A stretch of 64,000 nucleotides of DNA, taken from positions 62,001-126,000 of the forward strand of contig SUTF01000003.1 of assembly GCA_015063005.1 (NCBI GenBank), given 5' to 3'. Below the pieces are notes generated by a model. That model was not told where the DNA came from and searched no databases. It saw only the letters and a program-made list of their open reading frames with translations. This DNA comes from Methanobrevibacter millerae (GTDB taxonomy: Archaea > Methanobacteriota > Methanobacteria > Methanobacteriales > Methanobacteriaceae). Of the stretch, positions 16,444 through 27,133 are shown in pieces. Each line of letters opens with the position of its first letter. Position 1 is the stretch's first letter. The position numbers were made by a program, and so were the translations under genes.

Positions 16444-19400
16444 TCATTGTCTTATAGTAATCCTATTTGAAGTTCTGGCGGTTTCATGCTCTGCTGTAAT
16501 GATATATTCACCAGGCATTAAATTAATGTTCAAGGAAGCATAACCGTCACTGTTGGTTGTTCTGTTATAGAACACACCATTAATGTTGAAGGTAACATTA
16601 TGGTTTGCAATTGCTTTTCCTTGACCGTCAACCAATTTAGCCTTGTAACTTGTACCGTCCTTATATCTCATGGATATATCTTCACCGGTTAAAACAGGCA
16701 ATACTTTAATCTTGTTTGAATACTGTAAACCTTTATATTCGGCAGTTATGATGTAATCTCCAGGATTTAGGTTGATGTTCATTCTAGCAGAACCGTTTTC
16801 ATTAACAACTCTTTCATAGAATACTCCATTAATATTGAATTTGACGATTTCTCCCTGTTTAGCTGGACTACCATCATCACTTAAAACCTTAATGTAATAC
16901 TGTGAATCATTTCTATAATATTTGGTTAAGTCATTACCTTCCAAAATAGATAAAACGGTTATTTTGTTACCGTGAGATTCACCGTTAGGATGCATTGCAG
17001 TGATTATATATACACCAGGATTTAGGTTGATGTTCATTCTGGCATAACCTTTTCCATCAGTGGTTCTTGTGTACAATACACCATTAATATTATATTTGAT
17101 ATCAGTATTTTTCAATGGGTTTCCTTTGGAATCCAAGAATTTAGCATAATATTGTGTTCCATTTCTGAAATATTTAACAATATCATTACCTTCAATTGTT
17201 GATTTGATCGTTACAGTATTTTCAGTAAATGCAAATTCGTTTTTATCATCACCAGGATAAACCGCAGTGATATTTAGTTTACCTGCATCAAGATTAAGAG
17301 CAATTGATGCTTTACCTTCACTATCAGTTTGTCTAGTGTAAACTACACCATTGATTATGAATTTAACATCTTTTGAAGCTATTGGTTTGTTGTCTGCACC
17401 AGTAACTGTAACCGCATATCTTGAACCGTCCTTATAATACATTTCAAAGTCTTTTCCAACTATATTGGTGTTTGACTCATTGTTAAACATGCATATTGCA
17501 CAGTTGGTGACACTTGAAGCATAATAATTGGTTTCACCATCATAACTTGAAACAATATCATAATAACCATTTTCCAAATTAGTTAAGGTTAAGCTAGCTT
17601 TTCCTTGACCATTAGTGGTTTTAGTATTTTTAGCACCGTTAACAGTAATGGTGACAGTTTTTCCTGACAATGCTTTACCATTAGCATCAGTTAATGTAAC
17701 TTCATAATTAACGCTTGATACAGGTTCTTTTAAAACAATATTGTTTCCGTTTAATGAAGTTTTAAGTTTTCCTTCAACCACATTTACAGTTTTTGATGCT
17801 GCGAAATTGGAACTGGATGCACTGACTGCAGTTTGGCCTAATGGTCCGGTGTATTGGCTCATTCCAACATTCTTTGTGATAACCACATTTTGCGGATTGA
17901 AGTTTGGAGTTACTTGAACACCATACATTGGCATTTCACCAGCCAAATTACCGAAATTATTGTTTTTGAATCTTAAAACTTCAGTATTGGTATTCTGTTT
18001 AATTTCAGAAGGAATTGTAAAGTCTATTACAACCCAATTCTTAATATTTGATACAGCATAATTATGAATATTATTCTGTGAAACCTTGTTTTGAGAATTC
18101 CAGTAGTTAAACTCTAAGCTGTTGATAGAACTTTGATATGATTCAATGTCTGAACCGGTTTTAGAAGCATAATTATTTTTGAATATGTTGTAGTTACCTG
18201 CAAATGCAGTTTTTTCTAAAAATATTGCTCCACCATACTGTGCGGAATTGCTTTCATACAATCCACCTTGAGTGTTTAAAACTGAATTTTGCATATAGAT
18301 AGCTCCACCACTGTGTGTTGCCCTATTGTTTGAGAAGTAGTTGTGGTTATTTAAAATCAATTCTTTAACATTGTTAGCTCTTATAGCTCCACCAGTACTT
18401 GTTGCAGTATTTGAATCAAAAACGTTTTCACCTAAAATGTCAACACGAGTTGAATCAAGTAAAAGTATTGCACCTGCTGTAGGAGCGCTGTTTTTGGAAA
18501 ATGAGTTAGTTCCCTTAATCATTACATTATTATTTGCTGAATAGATTGCACCACCTGAACCGGCAGCACTATTGCTTGAAAATATATTGTTTGCATCAAT
18601 ATTTAGATAAGATTTATAGGAATATATTGCACCACCAATATTAGCTCCTGCACCATAATTTGCCTTATTGTTTGTAAACGTATTTGTTCCATAAATGTCA
18701 AGCCTAATACATTCCTGGTTGGATATTGCACCACCCATATTAGCAGTATTGTCGAGGAATTGGTTTTTTCCAGTAATTGTCATTACAGATCCAAATAAAC
18801 TGTTATCGATTGCTCCACCTCTATAAGCAACATTTGATTGGAAAATATTGTCACCACTTAAGTATAATGTAGCATTCTCGTTGTTGATAGCTCCACCTTT
18901 AGCATGTTGATTCATTCCCTTATTGTTGGTGAAAGTATTTTTTCCGGTAATGTTGGCTATTGCCTGGTGATTGAATATTGCACCACCATCTGCATTAACA
19001 ACATTATTTTTAAAGATAGTTTCTCCTTCAATATACATATATGATTTTTTGCCAGGATTATCTGCTGATGCAAATGCATTCATTATAGCAGCACCTTTTC
19101 CTTCATCGATACTTCTTGCAGCATGTCCGGTGAAATATGCCTGATTTGAGTCGAATGTATTTTTACCAGTGATTATTAAGCTAGATCCAAATTGATTAGC
19201 GATTGCTCCACCATCTTGCCAAACTTTATTGCCGTAAAATGTATTTTGACCCGATAAAGTAGTTTTAGCTTCCCTATCAGCTGCAATAGCTCCACCGTCA
19301 CGGGCATAGTTATTATTAAACTGACAGTTATAAATATTAAGAACACCCATATTCAGGATGGCTCCACCATCAAAGTCTGTCATCAATGTTTCAGGCAATC

Positions 19401-19764
19401 TACCATTTATCAACTTGACATTGTTCAAATTAAGCTGTCCACCAGGAAGCACTACAAAGATTCTTCCATTATTATTAGCATTAATCGTATGTCCATTACC
19501 ATTAATGGTAATGTTTCTGTTTGCATTAATTACAATTTCTTTAGCCCCATTGTTTACGACATCACCTGTTAAGTCAATCTGATTAGAAGAATAAATTGCA
19601 TTTCTTAAATCATCAAATGATCCGCTGACATCTGTAGAAATTAAAGAATCATCTACAGCTATCTCCACAGGATTATCTGTTGAATTTAAATCAGATGCAC
19701 TAACAGACGATATTAATATCATAAAACAAGACAAATATATTAAAAATAAAAATATCTTCTTCAT
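16444..19764 (-). CDS. Large adhesin-like protein: beta-helix plus Ig-like repeats
   Basis: 1,106 residues. A signal peptide (M-K-K-I-F, hydrophobic core, S-A-S-D) leads to a parallel beta-helix of about 500 residues made of repeats with G-G-A-I and N-x-F-x-x-N, the polymorphic outer-membrane/pectate-lyase-like type. Then come six Ig-like modules, the last four with N-I-N-G-V-F/L-Y and L-N-I-N-L-x-P-G-x-Y-I-I-T-A. There is no C-terminal anchor. AGGTGTGAATT precedes the ATG. Such proteins decorate the pseudomurein wall and are thought to mediate adhesion in gut methanogens. It is the near-twin of the gene at 19972. Confidence 0.88.
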   Translation of the reverse strand: MKKIFLFLIYLSCFMILISSVSASDLNSTDNPVEIAVDDSLISTDVSGSFDDLRNAIYSSNQIDLTGDVVNNGAKEIVINANRNITINGNGHTINANNNGRIFVVLPGGQLNLNNVKLINGRLPETLMTDFDGGAILNMGVLNIYNCQFNNNYARDGGAIAADREAKTTLSGQNTFYGNKVWQDGGAIANQFGSSLIITGKNTFDSNQAYFTGHAARSIDEGKGAAIMNAFASADNPGKKSYMYIEGETIFKNNVVNADGGAIFNHQAIANITGKNTFTNNKGMNQHAKGGAINNENATLYLSGDNIFQSNVAYRGGAIDNSLFGSVMTITGKNQFLDNTANMGGAISNQECIRLDIYGTNTFTNNKANYGAGANIGGAIYSYKSYLNIDANNIFSSNSAAGSGGAIYSANNNVMIKGTNSFSKNSAPTAGAILLLDSTRVDILGENVFDSNTATSTGGAIRANNVKELILNNHNYFSNNRATHSGGAIYMQNSVLNTQGGLYESNSAQYGGAIFLEKTAFAGNYNIFKNNYASKTGSDIESYQSSINSLEFNYWNSQNKVSQNNIHNYAVSNIKNWVVIDFTIPSEIKQNTNTEVLRFKNNNFGNLAGEMPMYGVQVTPNFNPQNVVITKNVGMSQYTGPLGQTAVSASSSNFAASKTVNVVEGKLKTSLNGNNIVLKEPVSSVNYEVTLTDANGKALSGKTVTITVNGAKNTKTTNGQGKASLTLTNLENGYYDIVSSYDGETNYYASSVTNCAICMFNNESNTNIVGKDFEMYYKDGSRYAVTVTGADNKPIASKDVKFIINGVVYTRQTDSEGKASIALNLDAGKLNITAVYPGDDKNEFAFTENTVTIKSTIEGNDIVKYFRNGTQYYAKFLDSKGNPLKNTDIKYNINGVLYTRTTDGKGYARMNINLNPGVYIITAMHPNGESHGNKITVLSILEGNDLTKYYRNDSQYYIKVLSDDGSPAKQGEIVKFNINGVFYERVVNENGSARMNINLNPGDYIITAEYKGLQYSNKIKVLPVLTGEDISMRYKDGTSYKAKLVDGQGKAIANHNVTFNINGVFYNRTTNSDGYASLNINLMPGEYIITAEHETARTSNRITIRQ

Positions 19765-19971
19765 AATTCACACCTACTTTAATTACATTATAAAGTTATG
19801 TTTAAAAAAGTATATATATGTATATGCTTATTTTGATAAATTTCCATACAAAAAATGATTAGTTTTAGAATTCATTGAACATATTCCTGATAAATCAAAA
19901 AATAGTGCATAATATCAAAAAATAGTGAAAAATATAAAAAATATAAAAAAATAATGATGAAAAATTAATCA

Positions 19972-22900
19972 TCATTGACTTATTGAAATTCTATTAGAAA
20001 TTCTTGCAGCATCATAGGATGATGTGATGATATAATTACCCGGCATCAGATTAATATTCAAAGCAGCATATCCTTCATCGTTTGTAGTCCTACTATAAAA
20101 CATTCCATTGACATTGAACTGAATAGTCTTGCCGGATAATGGATTTCCTTGACCGTCAACTAATTTAGCTTTAAAGCGTCTGCCATCCTTATATTTCATC
20201 AACAAATCTTCAGCAGTTAATATAGGCAACACTTTGATGTTGTTTGAATATTGCAATCCTTTATATTCAGCTGTGATAATATAATCTCCAGGGTTTAGGT
20301 TAATGTTCAATTTGGCAAATCCGTTTTCATCGACAGATCTGTTATAAAATACACCATTAATATTGAACTTAACCGTTTCACCTTTTTTAGCGGGAGTGCC
20401 GTCATCATTTAATACCTTAATGTAATACTGTGAATCGTTTCTATAATATTTGACTAAATCATTGCCTTCCAGAATGGATAATACAGTGATTTTGTTTCCA
20501 TGAGTTTCACCGTTAGGATGCATTGCAGTGATAATATACTCACCAGGATTTAAATTGATGTTCATCCTAGCATAGCCGCTTTCATTAGTGGTTCTTGTAT
20601 ACAATACACCATTAATATTGAATCTAACATCCGTATTTTTTAATGGGTTTCCCTTGGAGTCTATGAATTTTGCATAGTATTGAGTTCCATTTCTGAAATA
20701 TTTAACAATATCCCAACCGTCTATTGTTGACTTGATTGTTACGGTATTTTGAGTAAATGCAAATCCATTTTCATTGTCCCCAGCAAAAACTGCAGTGATG
20801 TTTACTTCACCAGCATCCAGATTAAGAGCAATTGATGCATTACCTTCACTATCAGTTACCCTTGTATAAACTACACCATTGATTATGAATTTAACATCTT
20901 TTGAAGCTAATGGATTGTGGTCTTCATCAGTCAAAGTGACAACATATCTTGAACCGTCCTTATAATACATTTCGAAATCTTTTCCAACCAAATTAGTGGT
21001 GGATTCATTATCAAACATACAAATTATAGTGTTAGTAATGCTTGATCCATAATAATAATTGCTTTCACCAGCATAACTTGAAACGATTTCATAATATCCA
21101 TTTTCCAAATTATTTAAGGTTAAACTAGCTTTTCCTTTATTATCAGTAGTTTTTGTGTATTTAACACCGCCAACATTAATAACAATTGTTTTACCAGATA
21201 ATGCATTTCCAGTTACATCCGTCAGTATCACATCATAATTGACACTTGAAACAGGTTCATTTAAAATGATATTATTAGCATTTAATGAAGTCTTAACTCT
21301 TCCGTCAACAACTTCTGTTCTTTTCATTGCGAAAAAATCATGGGCATCTGCACTTACGGTAACCTCACCAAGATTACCGGTAAATTTAGAAATACCAACA
21401 TTTTTACTGACAACAACTTTTGACGGATTGAAGTTTGGATAGATATCAACTTCTGCATAATCAGGCATTTCACCTTTTAAATTAGCATGATTATTGTCTT
21501 TGAAACTGACAACTTCAGTATTAATGTTTTGTTTAATTTCCGGAGGAATGCTTAAATCCAAAATTACCCAATTTTTAATGTTTGATACATCATAATTATG
21601 AATATTGTTTTGGGATACTTTATTTTGAGAATTCCAGTAGTTAAACTCCAAGCTATTTATTGAGCTTTGATATGATTCAATGTCGCTTCCGGTTATGCTT
21701 GCGACATTATTTTTGAAAATGTTATAATTTCCTGCAAAAGCAGTATCTTCCAAAAATATAGCGCCACCGTATTGGGCGGAGTTTCCTTCAAAATAGGATC
21801 CCTGCGTATTTAAAACGGAACTTTGAGTATATATAGCCCCACCACCATGTGATGCCTTATTGTTTGTGAAATAATTGTGATTTCCTAAAATCAATTCAAA
21901 TACATTATTTGCTCTGATAGCTCCACCACTGGTTGATGCGGTATTTGAATCAAAAACATTTTTTCCCACTAAATCAACACGAGGAGTATTTATCAAAAGT
22001 ATTGCTCCTCCCATCGGGGCAGAATTTGATTTGAATGTATTGGTTCCTTTCATTGAAAACATATCATGTGCAAAATATATTGCACCGCCTGAACCGGCAG
22101 CATTATTATTGGTGAATGTGTTTTTAGCATCAATATTTAGATAAGACCTAAATGAATAGATTGCACCACCAATATTTGCACCAGCACCGAAATTTGCCCT
22201 ATTATTGGTAAATGTATTTTCTCCATAAATGTTAAGTCTGATGGATTCCTGATTGGATATTGCTCCACCCATATTTCCGGTATTGTCAATGAATTGGTTT
22301 TTTCCATCAATTGTCATAACAGAGTCGAACAAATTATTGTCAATTGCTCCACCCCTATAAGCTTTATTTGACTGGAATAGGTTATCTCCACTCAAGTATA
22401 AAGTAGCGTTCTCATTGTTGATGGCACCACCTTTACTATATTCATGCATTCCCTGATTACCAGCAAAGGTATTTTTTCCTGTTATATTAGCTATCGCCTG
22501 GTGATTGAATATTGCACCACCATCAGAGTTTACAACATTAGATTTAAAGATAGTTTCTCCCTCAATATACAAATATGATTTTTTGCTAGGATTGTTTGGA
22601 GATGCGAATGCATTTAATATAGCACCGCCTTTTCCTTCATCTACTGGAATACTGGCTGTTCCAAGGAAAAATGCATAATTTGAGGCAAATGTGTTATTGC
22701 CCTTTATTATTAAACTGGAACCTCCGGTATTGGCAATTGCACCGCCATCCTGCCATACTGAATTATCATGGAAATAATTTGTTCCATACAGCATAGTAGT
22801 TGCTTCATTATCATTTGCAATTGCTCCACCATTATGTGCATAGTTACCATAGAATTCACAATCCTTAATTATTAAAGTACCTTCATTATAAATAGCTCCT

Positions 22901-23295
22901 CCATCAAAATCATTTATACGATCAAAAGACAAATCACCATTAGTTAATTTAGCATTAATGAGAGTTAATTGTCCCCCGTTATAAATAGTAAATAGTCTTC
23001 CCATTTTATTTCCATCAATCACATATCCATTCCCATTGATTGTAATATTATCATTAATGAAAATTTCATAATCATCAGTGTTTATGATGTCACTTGTTAA
23101 ACTAATTTGATTTGACATATTTATTGCTTTTCTTAAATTATCAAAAGTTTCGCTGACATCTGTAGAAATTATAGAACCATCTTCATCAATTTCTATTGAA
23201 TTGTCTGTTGAATTTAAATCAGCAGCACAAGCAGATGACATTAAAATCAAAAAACATGATAAACATATCAAAAATAAAAATATTTTTTTAATCAT
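19972..23295 (-). CDS. Large adhesin-like protein, tandem paralogue
   Basis: About 1,107 residues with the same order as its neighbour: signal peptide, beta-helix with G-G-A-I repeats, then Ig-like modules. Long stretches are almost identical to the neighbour (for example the S-S-I-N-S-L-E-F-N-Y-W-N-S-Q region), while the signal peptide and several repeats differ. This is recent tandem duplication with divergence or gene conversion. Two ATGs, at 23301 and 23295, are possible starts; neither has a ribosome binding site, and a TATA-like run lies just upstream, so a leaderless message is possible. Its own promoter is likely. Confidence 0.88.
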   Translation of the reverse strand: MIKKIFLFLICLSCFLILMSSACAADLNSTDNSIEIDEDGSIISTDVSETFDNLRKAINMSNQISLTSDIINTDDYEIFINDNITINGNGYVIDGNKMGRLFTIYNGGQLTLINAKLTNGDLSFDRINDFDGGAIYNEGTLIIKDCEFYGNYAHNGGAIANDNEATTMLYGTNYFHDNSVWQDGGAIANTGGSSLIIKGNNTFASNYAFFLGTASIPVDEGKGGAILNAFASPNNPSKKSYLYIEGETIFKSNVVNSDGGAIFNHQAIANITGKNTFAGNQGMHEYSKGGAINNENATLYLSGDNLFQSNKAYRGGAIDNNLFDSVMTIDGKNQFIDNTGNMGGAISNQESIRLNIYGENTFTNNRANFGAGANIGGAIYSFRSYLNIDAKNTFTNNNAAGSGGAIYFAHDMFSMKGTNTFKSNSAPMGGAILLINTPRVDLVGKNVFDSNTASTSGGAIRANNVFELILGNHNYFTNNKASHGGGAIYTQSSVLNTQGSYFEGNSAQYGGAIFLEDTAFAGNYNIFKNNVASITGSDIESYQSSINSLEFNYWNSQNKVSQNNIHNYDVSNIKNWVILDLSIPPEIKQNINTEVVSFKDNNHANLKGEMPDYAEVDIYPNFNPSKVVVSKNVGISKFTGNLGEVTVSADAHDFFAMKRTEVVDGRVKTSLNANNIILNEPVSSVNYDVILTDVTGNALSGKTIVINVGGVKYTKTTDNKGKASLTLNNLENGYYEIVSSYAGESNYYYGSSITNTIICMFDNESTTNLVGKDFEMYYKDGSRYVVTLTDEDHNPLASKDVKFIINGVVYTRVTDSEGNASIALNLDAGEVNITAVFAGDNENGFAFTQNTVTIKSTIDGWDIVKYFRNGTQYYAKFIDSKGNPLKNTDVRFNINGVLYTRTTNESGYARMNINLNPGEYIITAMHPNGETHGNKITVLSILEGNDLVKYYRNDSQYYIKVLNDDGTPAKKGETVKFNINGVFYNRSVDENGFAKLNINLNPGDYIITAEYKGLQYSNNIKVLPILTAEDLLMKYKDGRRFKAKLVDGQGNPLSGKTIQFNVNGMFYSRTTNDEGYAALNINLMPGNYIITSSYDAARISNRISISQ

Positions 23296-23352
23296 AATCA
23301 TACTATGTAAAAAATAGTATATATATTGATTGAAGAATATTGCAAAAAAACA

Positions 23353-25461
23353 CTATGAATGATATTTCACATTATAAATATTATAAGGACCTTCACTGTA
23401 TATTTTAACAAAAGTGACATTTTCATTTGAAAACTCTTCCAGATTCTTAGGAGTTGCAAAATAGCTGACATTTAGTTTTTCCAAGTCATTCACATTTATA
23501 TTTAGATGAATGATATCCTGTGAAATCAAACCAAATTGCGTATCGGAATCATTGTGCAATATTACTGCAATATGTGCATACCTGTTATAGACATTTTCAT
23601 ATTGATGACTAGGATCTAAAGTATGCCATTTTTCCAAGTCAGGATATGTGTTGACTGAATTAATTGTTTTCGCACCTACTGGAAGTAATGAATTGAAATA
23701 CAAGTCCTGAACTACCCATACTCCATTAGAATCATTATGCACTATATTTTCAACTTCATGAATGTAATTTGACTCATAAACAACATCCACACCATGATCA
23801 ATCGGATTGACCAATGCACCTGTTAGAAATGCCAATACTATACATGCGATTAAAAAAATCTTTTTTCCTTCAGGAGATGATGACATGAATATGATTGAAA
23901 TGAATACTGTATAGAATACCACTAAAATAAGAAGCATCCATGTCATATAATATCCTTCATATGAAAATGTTGATAAGTACACGACAATCACTGATAGTAT
24001 GAAAGAGGATATGACTATTAATTTCTTAGGTTTCAATTCTTTTAAACTTGAAATTGAACGTATCAAAATCAAAACGCCTAAAAATCCAATGACACTATAT
24101 AAACGGATATTTCTGACATGTCCCCTTAATGTAATGTCCAGCAAGAATTCCGGAAGTGGAACAAAGTAGAATATTACCATTATGAAGTATAGTGCCAGAA
24201 GTCCAAAGAGCAATTTGTCTTTTGTCTTTTGATAAGCAAGAACAATGAAAGCCAATATTAACGGAACTGGGAAAAAGTCACAGAATGCTGATGTGTCCAC
24301 CACATTTAATGGAATGTTATCTGGCATTACTGAGAAGAATATTGATGGAACATAATTGAAGAAATATGTTGAAACACCCATACCATTGAAAACCTCATTT
24401 CCAGGATAGGCAGTATTCATTAAAATTTTAATTGTCTCTAAAGAATTTGAAAGAACATGTGCCATCAACACACCAAGTATGGCCAATGAAGCTACAATTA
24501 TCAATAAATCCTTTTTATTGAATAAGAAATTTTTCCTGTTTTTCAAAAATATCCAGAAAGCAAGTAAAACAAATACATATGCAAACGGTATCTGCCATGA
24601 AGGATACATTACCAATGCAAATCCACCAACAACGATAACCATAGCCAAAGCAGCCAGTAATCGTTTCCTATAATCAGTTGTATTCATATAAAAATTAATC
24701 AATAAAACTCCCAATTGACCGAAAATCAACTGTTCAACAAGGCCGTTGATTGCAAACCACCATTGTATTAACGGTGAAAAAGTAATCAAAAGGCTGTAAG
24801 CCAAAGCTAATTTCTTATTGTCATTTGTCAATAGCCTTCCAAATTCAAAAGATACCAAAAGCAATGCAAGCAAACGTGAAACCCAGAAAAATGATAGGCC
24901 CTGAGCTTGATTCAGGAACAAATATCCAATTAGGAATGGCTTAAATATTATTCCAATATCCCATACAGGCTGTCCATAAATCAAAAACATGTCTGTAGTT
25001 GCTGCTCTGACAATATCTGTGAAATAAGAAAAGTTATTCACATATTGGGAAAATGCAAGCATAGTATTAACATTGAACTCATCTGCTCTGATTTCTCTTG
25101 AAACACCGAACAAAAGATTATGCTTAACATTAAAAAAGTTTAATTCGTTGATTGATGATCCGTGAATCTGGAAAATCACACAGACTATCAAAATCAAAAA
25201 CAACAAAGGAATTCTATATGAATAAACAAAATCCAGTGCCTTACGCTTTCTTGCATCATCAAACAAGATATAAAATAAAATTGAAAAAGCAACTAGAATA
25301 AAAATAAATTTCTTGAATGAAAAATAGCCAAGGAATTTCATGAAAGAAAATTCCTGTATCAATAAAGAATGTTCAACAAAAATAACATAAGCATAAACTA
25401 AACAAGAGACTAGCAATACTAAAAAAACTTGTAAAACCTTATTATTTTTATTGATAAACAT
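23353..25461 (-). CDS. Large polytopic membrane protein, possible GT-C-type glycosyltransferase
   Basis: 702 residues with about 12-14 hydrophobic segments in the first 550 residues, then a hydrophilic extracellular C-terminal domain. After an early membrane helix there is R-E-I-R-A-D-E-F-N-V-N-T-M, resembling the I-R-S-D-E-W motif of large membrane glycosyltransferase-like families; its acidic pair could be catalytic, as in lipid-linked sugar transferases. A role in glycosylating surface proteins such as the nearby adhesins is inference. It follows the adhesin pair and precedes the TelA operon. Confidence 0.7.
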   Translation of the reverse strand: MFINKNNKVLQVFLVLLVSCLVYAYVIFVEHSLLIQEFSFMKFLGYFSFKKFIFILVAFSILFYILFDDARKRKALDFVYSYRIPLLFLILIVCVIFQIHGSSINELNFFNVKHNLLFGVSREIRADEFNVNTMLAFSQYVNNFSYFTDIVRAATTDMFLIYGQPVWDIGIIFKPFLIGYLFLNQAQGLSFFWVSRLLALLLVSFEFGRLLTNDNKKLALAYSLLITFSPLIQWWFAINGLVEQLIFGQLGVLLINFYMNTTDYRKRLLAALAMVIVVGGFALVMYPSWQIPFAYVFVLLAFWIFLKNRKNFLFNKKDLLIIVASLAILGVLMAHVLSNSLETIKILMNTAYPGNEVFNGMGVSTYFFNYVPSIFFSVMPDNIPLNVVDTSAFCDFFPVPLILAFIVLAYQKTKDKLLFGLLALYFIMVIFYFVPLPEFLLDITLRGHVRNIRLYSVIGFLGVLILIRSISSLKELKPKKLIVISSFILSVIVVYLSTFSYEGYYMTWMLLILVVFYTVFISIIFMSSSPEGKKIFLIACIVLAFLTGALVNPIDHGVDVVYESNYIHEVENIVHNDSNGVWVVQDLYFNSLLPVGAKTINSVNTYPDLEKWHTLDPSHQYENVYNRYAHIAVILHNDSDTQFGLISQDIIHLNINVNDLEKLNVSYFATPKNLEEFSNENVTFVKIYSEGPYNIYNVKYHS

Positions 25462-25508
25462 TACTGATATCTTTAATGTTAATGTTATATAAAATTTTTC
25501 TAAAAAAA

Positions 25509-25928
25509 TTAATGGAAAATCCTATCAATAACCCTGCCTAAAACATGACCTACTATCGCTGTTGGAACTGCAAATACTATTGCAAAGATTAACCCCACAA
25601 AAAACGCAACAACAACGTTTTGAGCAAATAATGATATTGCAAAGGAAAATATGAAAAATGCGGAAAACACAACAATGGTGGCACATTTCGTTTTAGCAAG
25701 CCTTAGCTCGCCAGTGCGTTCGTCATGCTTATACATCAATTTGGCCTTAAGAGAATTTTCGGGAGGTATAGGATAAGGCTGTCTTTTCCTTTGAACCTTA
25801 TACGTATTGTTTAAAACATCAACCGTTTTATTGGAATTTTTTTTAGCTTCCCTTTTAAGATTCACGCCGCATTCATGACAGAATGTTGCACCATCTTCGT
25901 TTTCAAATCCGCAATTATAGCATTTCAT
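25509..25928 (-). CDS. Zinc-ribbon membrane protein
   Basis: 139 residues. A zinc ribbon at the N-terminus (C-Y-N-C-G-F-E-N-E-D-G-A-x-F-C-H-E-C-G) is followed by a basic linker and two hydrophobic helices (about 80-132). It is a cytoplasm-facing zinc ribbon anchored in the membrane. It starts 2 bases after the TelA stop, so both are translated from one message; a partnership with TelA is inferred. Confidence 0.78.
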   Translation of the reverse strand: MKCYNCGFENEDGATFCHECGVNLKREAKKNSNKTVDVLNNTYKVQRKRQPYPIPPENSLKAKLMYKHDERTGELRLAKTKCATIVVFSAFFIFSFAISLFAQNVVVAFFVGLIFAIVFAVPTAIVGHVLGRVIDRIFH

Positions 25929-25930
25929 AT

Positions 25931-27061
25931 CTAATCGTTAGAGGTTTCAATTTTTTCAACAACTTTCTGACCTTCATCAGCCATATTGCTGAACATTACG
26001 ATGGTCTCTTTCATTCTAGGAAGTGCCTCTTGTTTATATGTACTTACATCTTCAATGGCCTGAATAGCTTCCATAAATGAATTTCTGAGAATTTCCGGAT
26101 CAATCATAGCTTCAGCACTGGATTTTTGAATTTGAGAACCTTGTTCACGAAGCATGTGTGAAGTTGATTCAATGATATCTGAAGTGGTTTCATTTAATAT
26201 GTTGATTTTATCCATAACCAATTTTTGGTCATATAATGCGCTTGCAACCATCACTCCAGTTCTTAATGCAGTGACTGTCACATGTTTAGCACGGTTGACA
26301 CCACGTATAAGCTCCTTATTGTTTCTTCTAATCACATTCAATGAAACTATTCCTTGCTGATTGATAACAATCATTTGCTGCATGTCCATGATTCTTTGCC
26401 TTAATGGGAACAGAACCTCTTCCTTTACGAAATTTATTTTTTCAGGATCGACTCCTTCAATTTCAGCCTTTTGTATTTGCATTTCAATTGATTCATCCAT
26501 CTGTTTTCCTAGTTCAATATCAGCAAGAAGCTTGTTTGTAACTTCCCTTAAACTGTTTTCTTCACTGACAAGTGTCGTATTGTCATTTTGCAAAATCTTA
26601 CTACTGTGGTCAAGTGACACAAGGATTTCTGAAATTGCAGTTTCGGCCTTTTGATATCTGGAGAAATATTTCCTAACAGGATTGAATATATCTCCAAACA
26701 CACCCTTTTTAGTGAAATCAACCTTACTTGGATCAATATCCTTAAGTTGAATGTTCAATTCATTTAGTTTATCACCAATATTTTCTGATTCGGATCCGCC
26801 TTTATTGAAATCAACAAAACGTGTGCTTAAAAGCTGATTTTTTTGTGTTGACCTTGTCATTTCATTTAAACCAAAGTTATCTAATGGTTTTAAAATGTTT
26901 TCCCTTTCAACAGGATTATCCAAATCTGCATCAAAAATAGCTATTGCATTGTTTTCAGCTTGAGATTTGAGATTTGAATTTTCTAATTTTTCTTGTTCTA
27001 CCTTAATAGTATTTTCTACTTCATTTTCAATTTCATCAATATTTAGTGAAAATTCAGACAT
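25931..27061 (-). CDS. telA: TelA-family (toxic anion resistance) protein
   Basis: 376 residues, largely alpha-helical, matching TelA/KlaA. Key parts are F-G-D-I-F-N-P-V-R-K-Y-F, L-F-P-L-R-Q-R-I-M-D-M-Q-Q, V-N-R-A-K-H-V-T-V-T-A-L-R-T and the final helical region. The family is linked to tellurite and other envelope-stress resistance, but its biochemical action is unresolved. The ATG at 27061 follows GAGGT. It is the middle gene of a three-gene unit with the coiled-coil gene upstream and the zinc-ribbon membrane gene downstream. Confidence 0.9.
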   Translation of the reverse strand: MSEFSLNIDEIENEVENTIKVEQEKLENSNLKSQAENNAIAIFDADLDNPVERENILKPLDNFGLNEMTRSTQKNQLLSTRFVDFNKGGSESENIGDKLNELNIQLKDIDPSKVDFTKKGVFGDIFNPVRKYFSRYQKAETAISEILVSLDHSSKILQNDNTTLVSEENSLREVTNKLLADIELGKQMDESIEMQIQKAEIEGVDPEKINFVKEEVLFPLRQRIMDMQQMIVINQQGIVSLNVIRRNNKELIRGVNRAKHVTVTALRTGVMVASALYDQKLVMDKINILNETTSDIIESTSHMLREQGSQIQKSSAEAMIDPEILRNSFMEAIQAIEDVSTYKQEALPRMKETIVMFSNMADEGQKVVEKIETSND

Positions 27062-27133
27062 TTTAATACCTCGATAAAATAGTGTATACAATATTATATT
27101 GGTGTGGTTAGTTTTTAAAGTTATGTTTCATAA

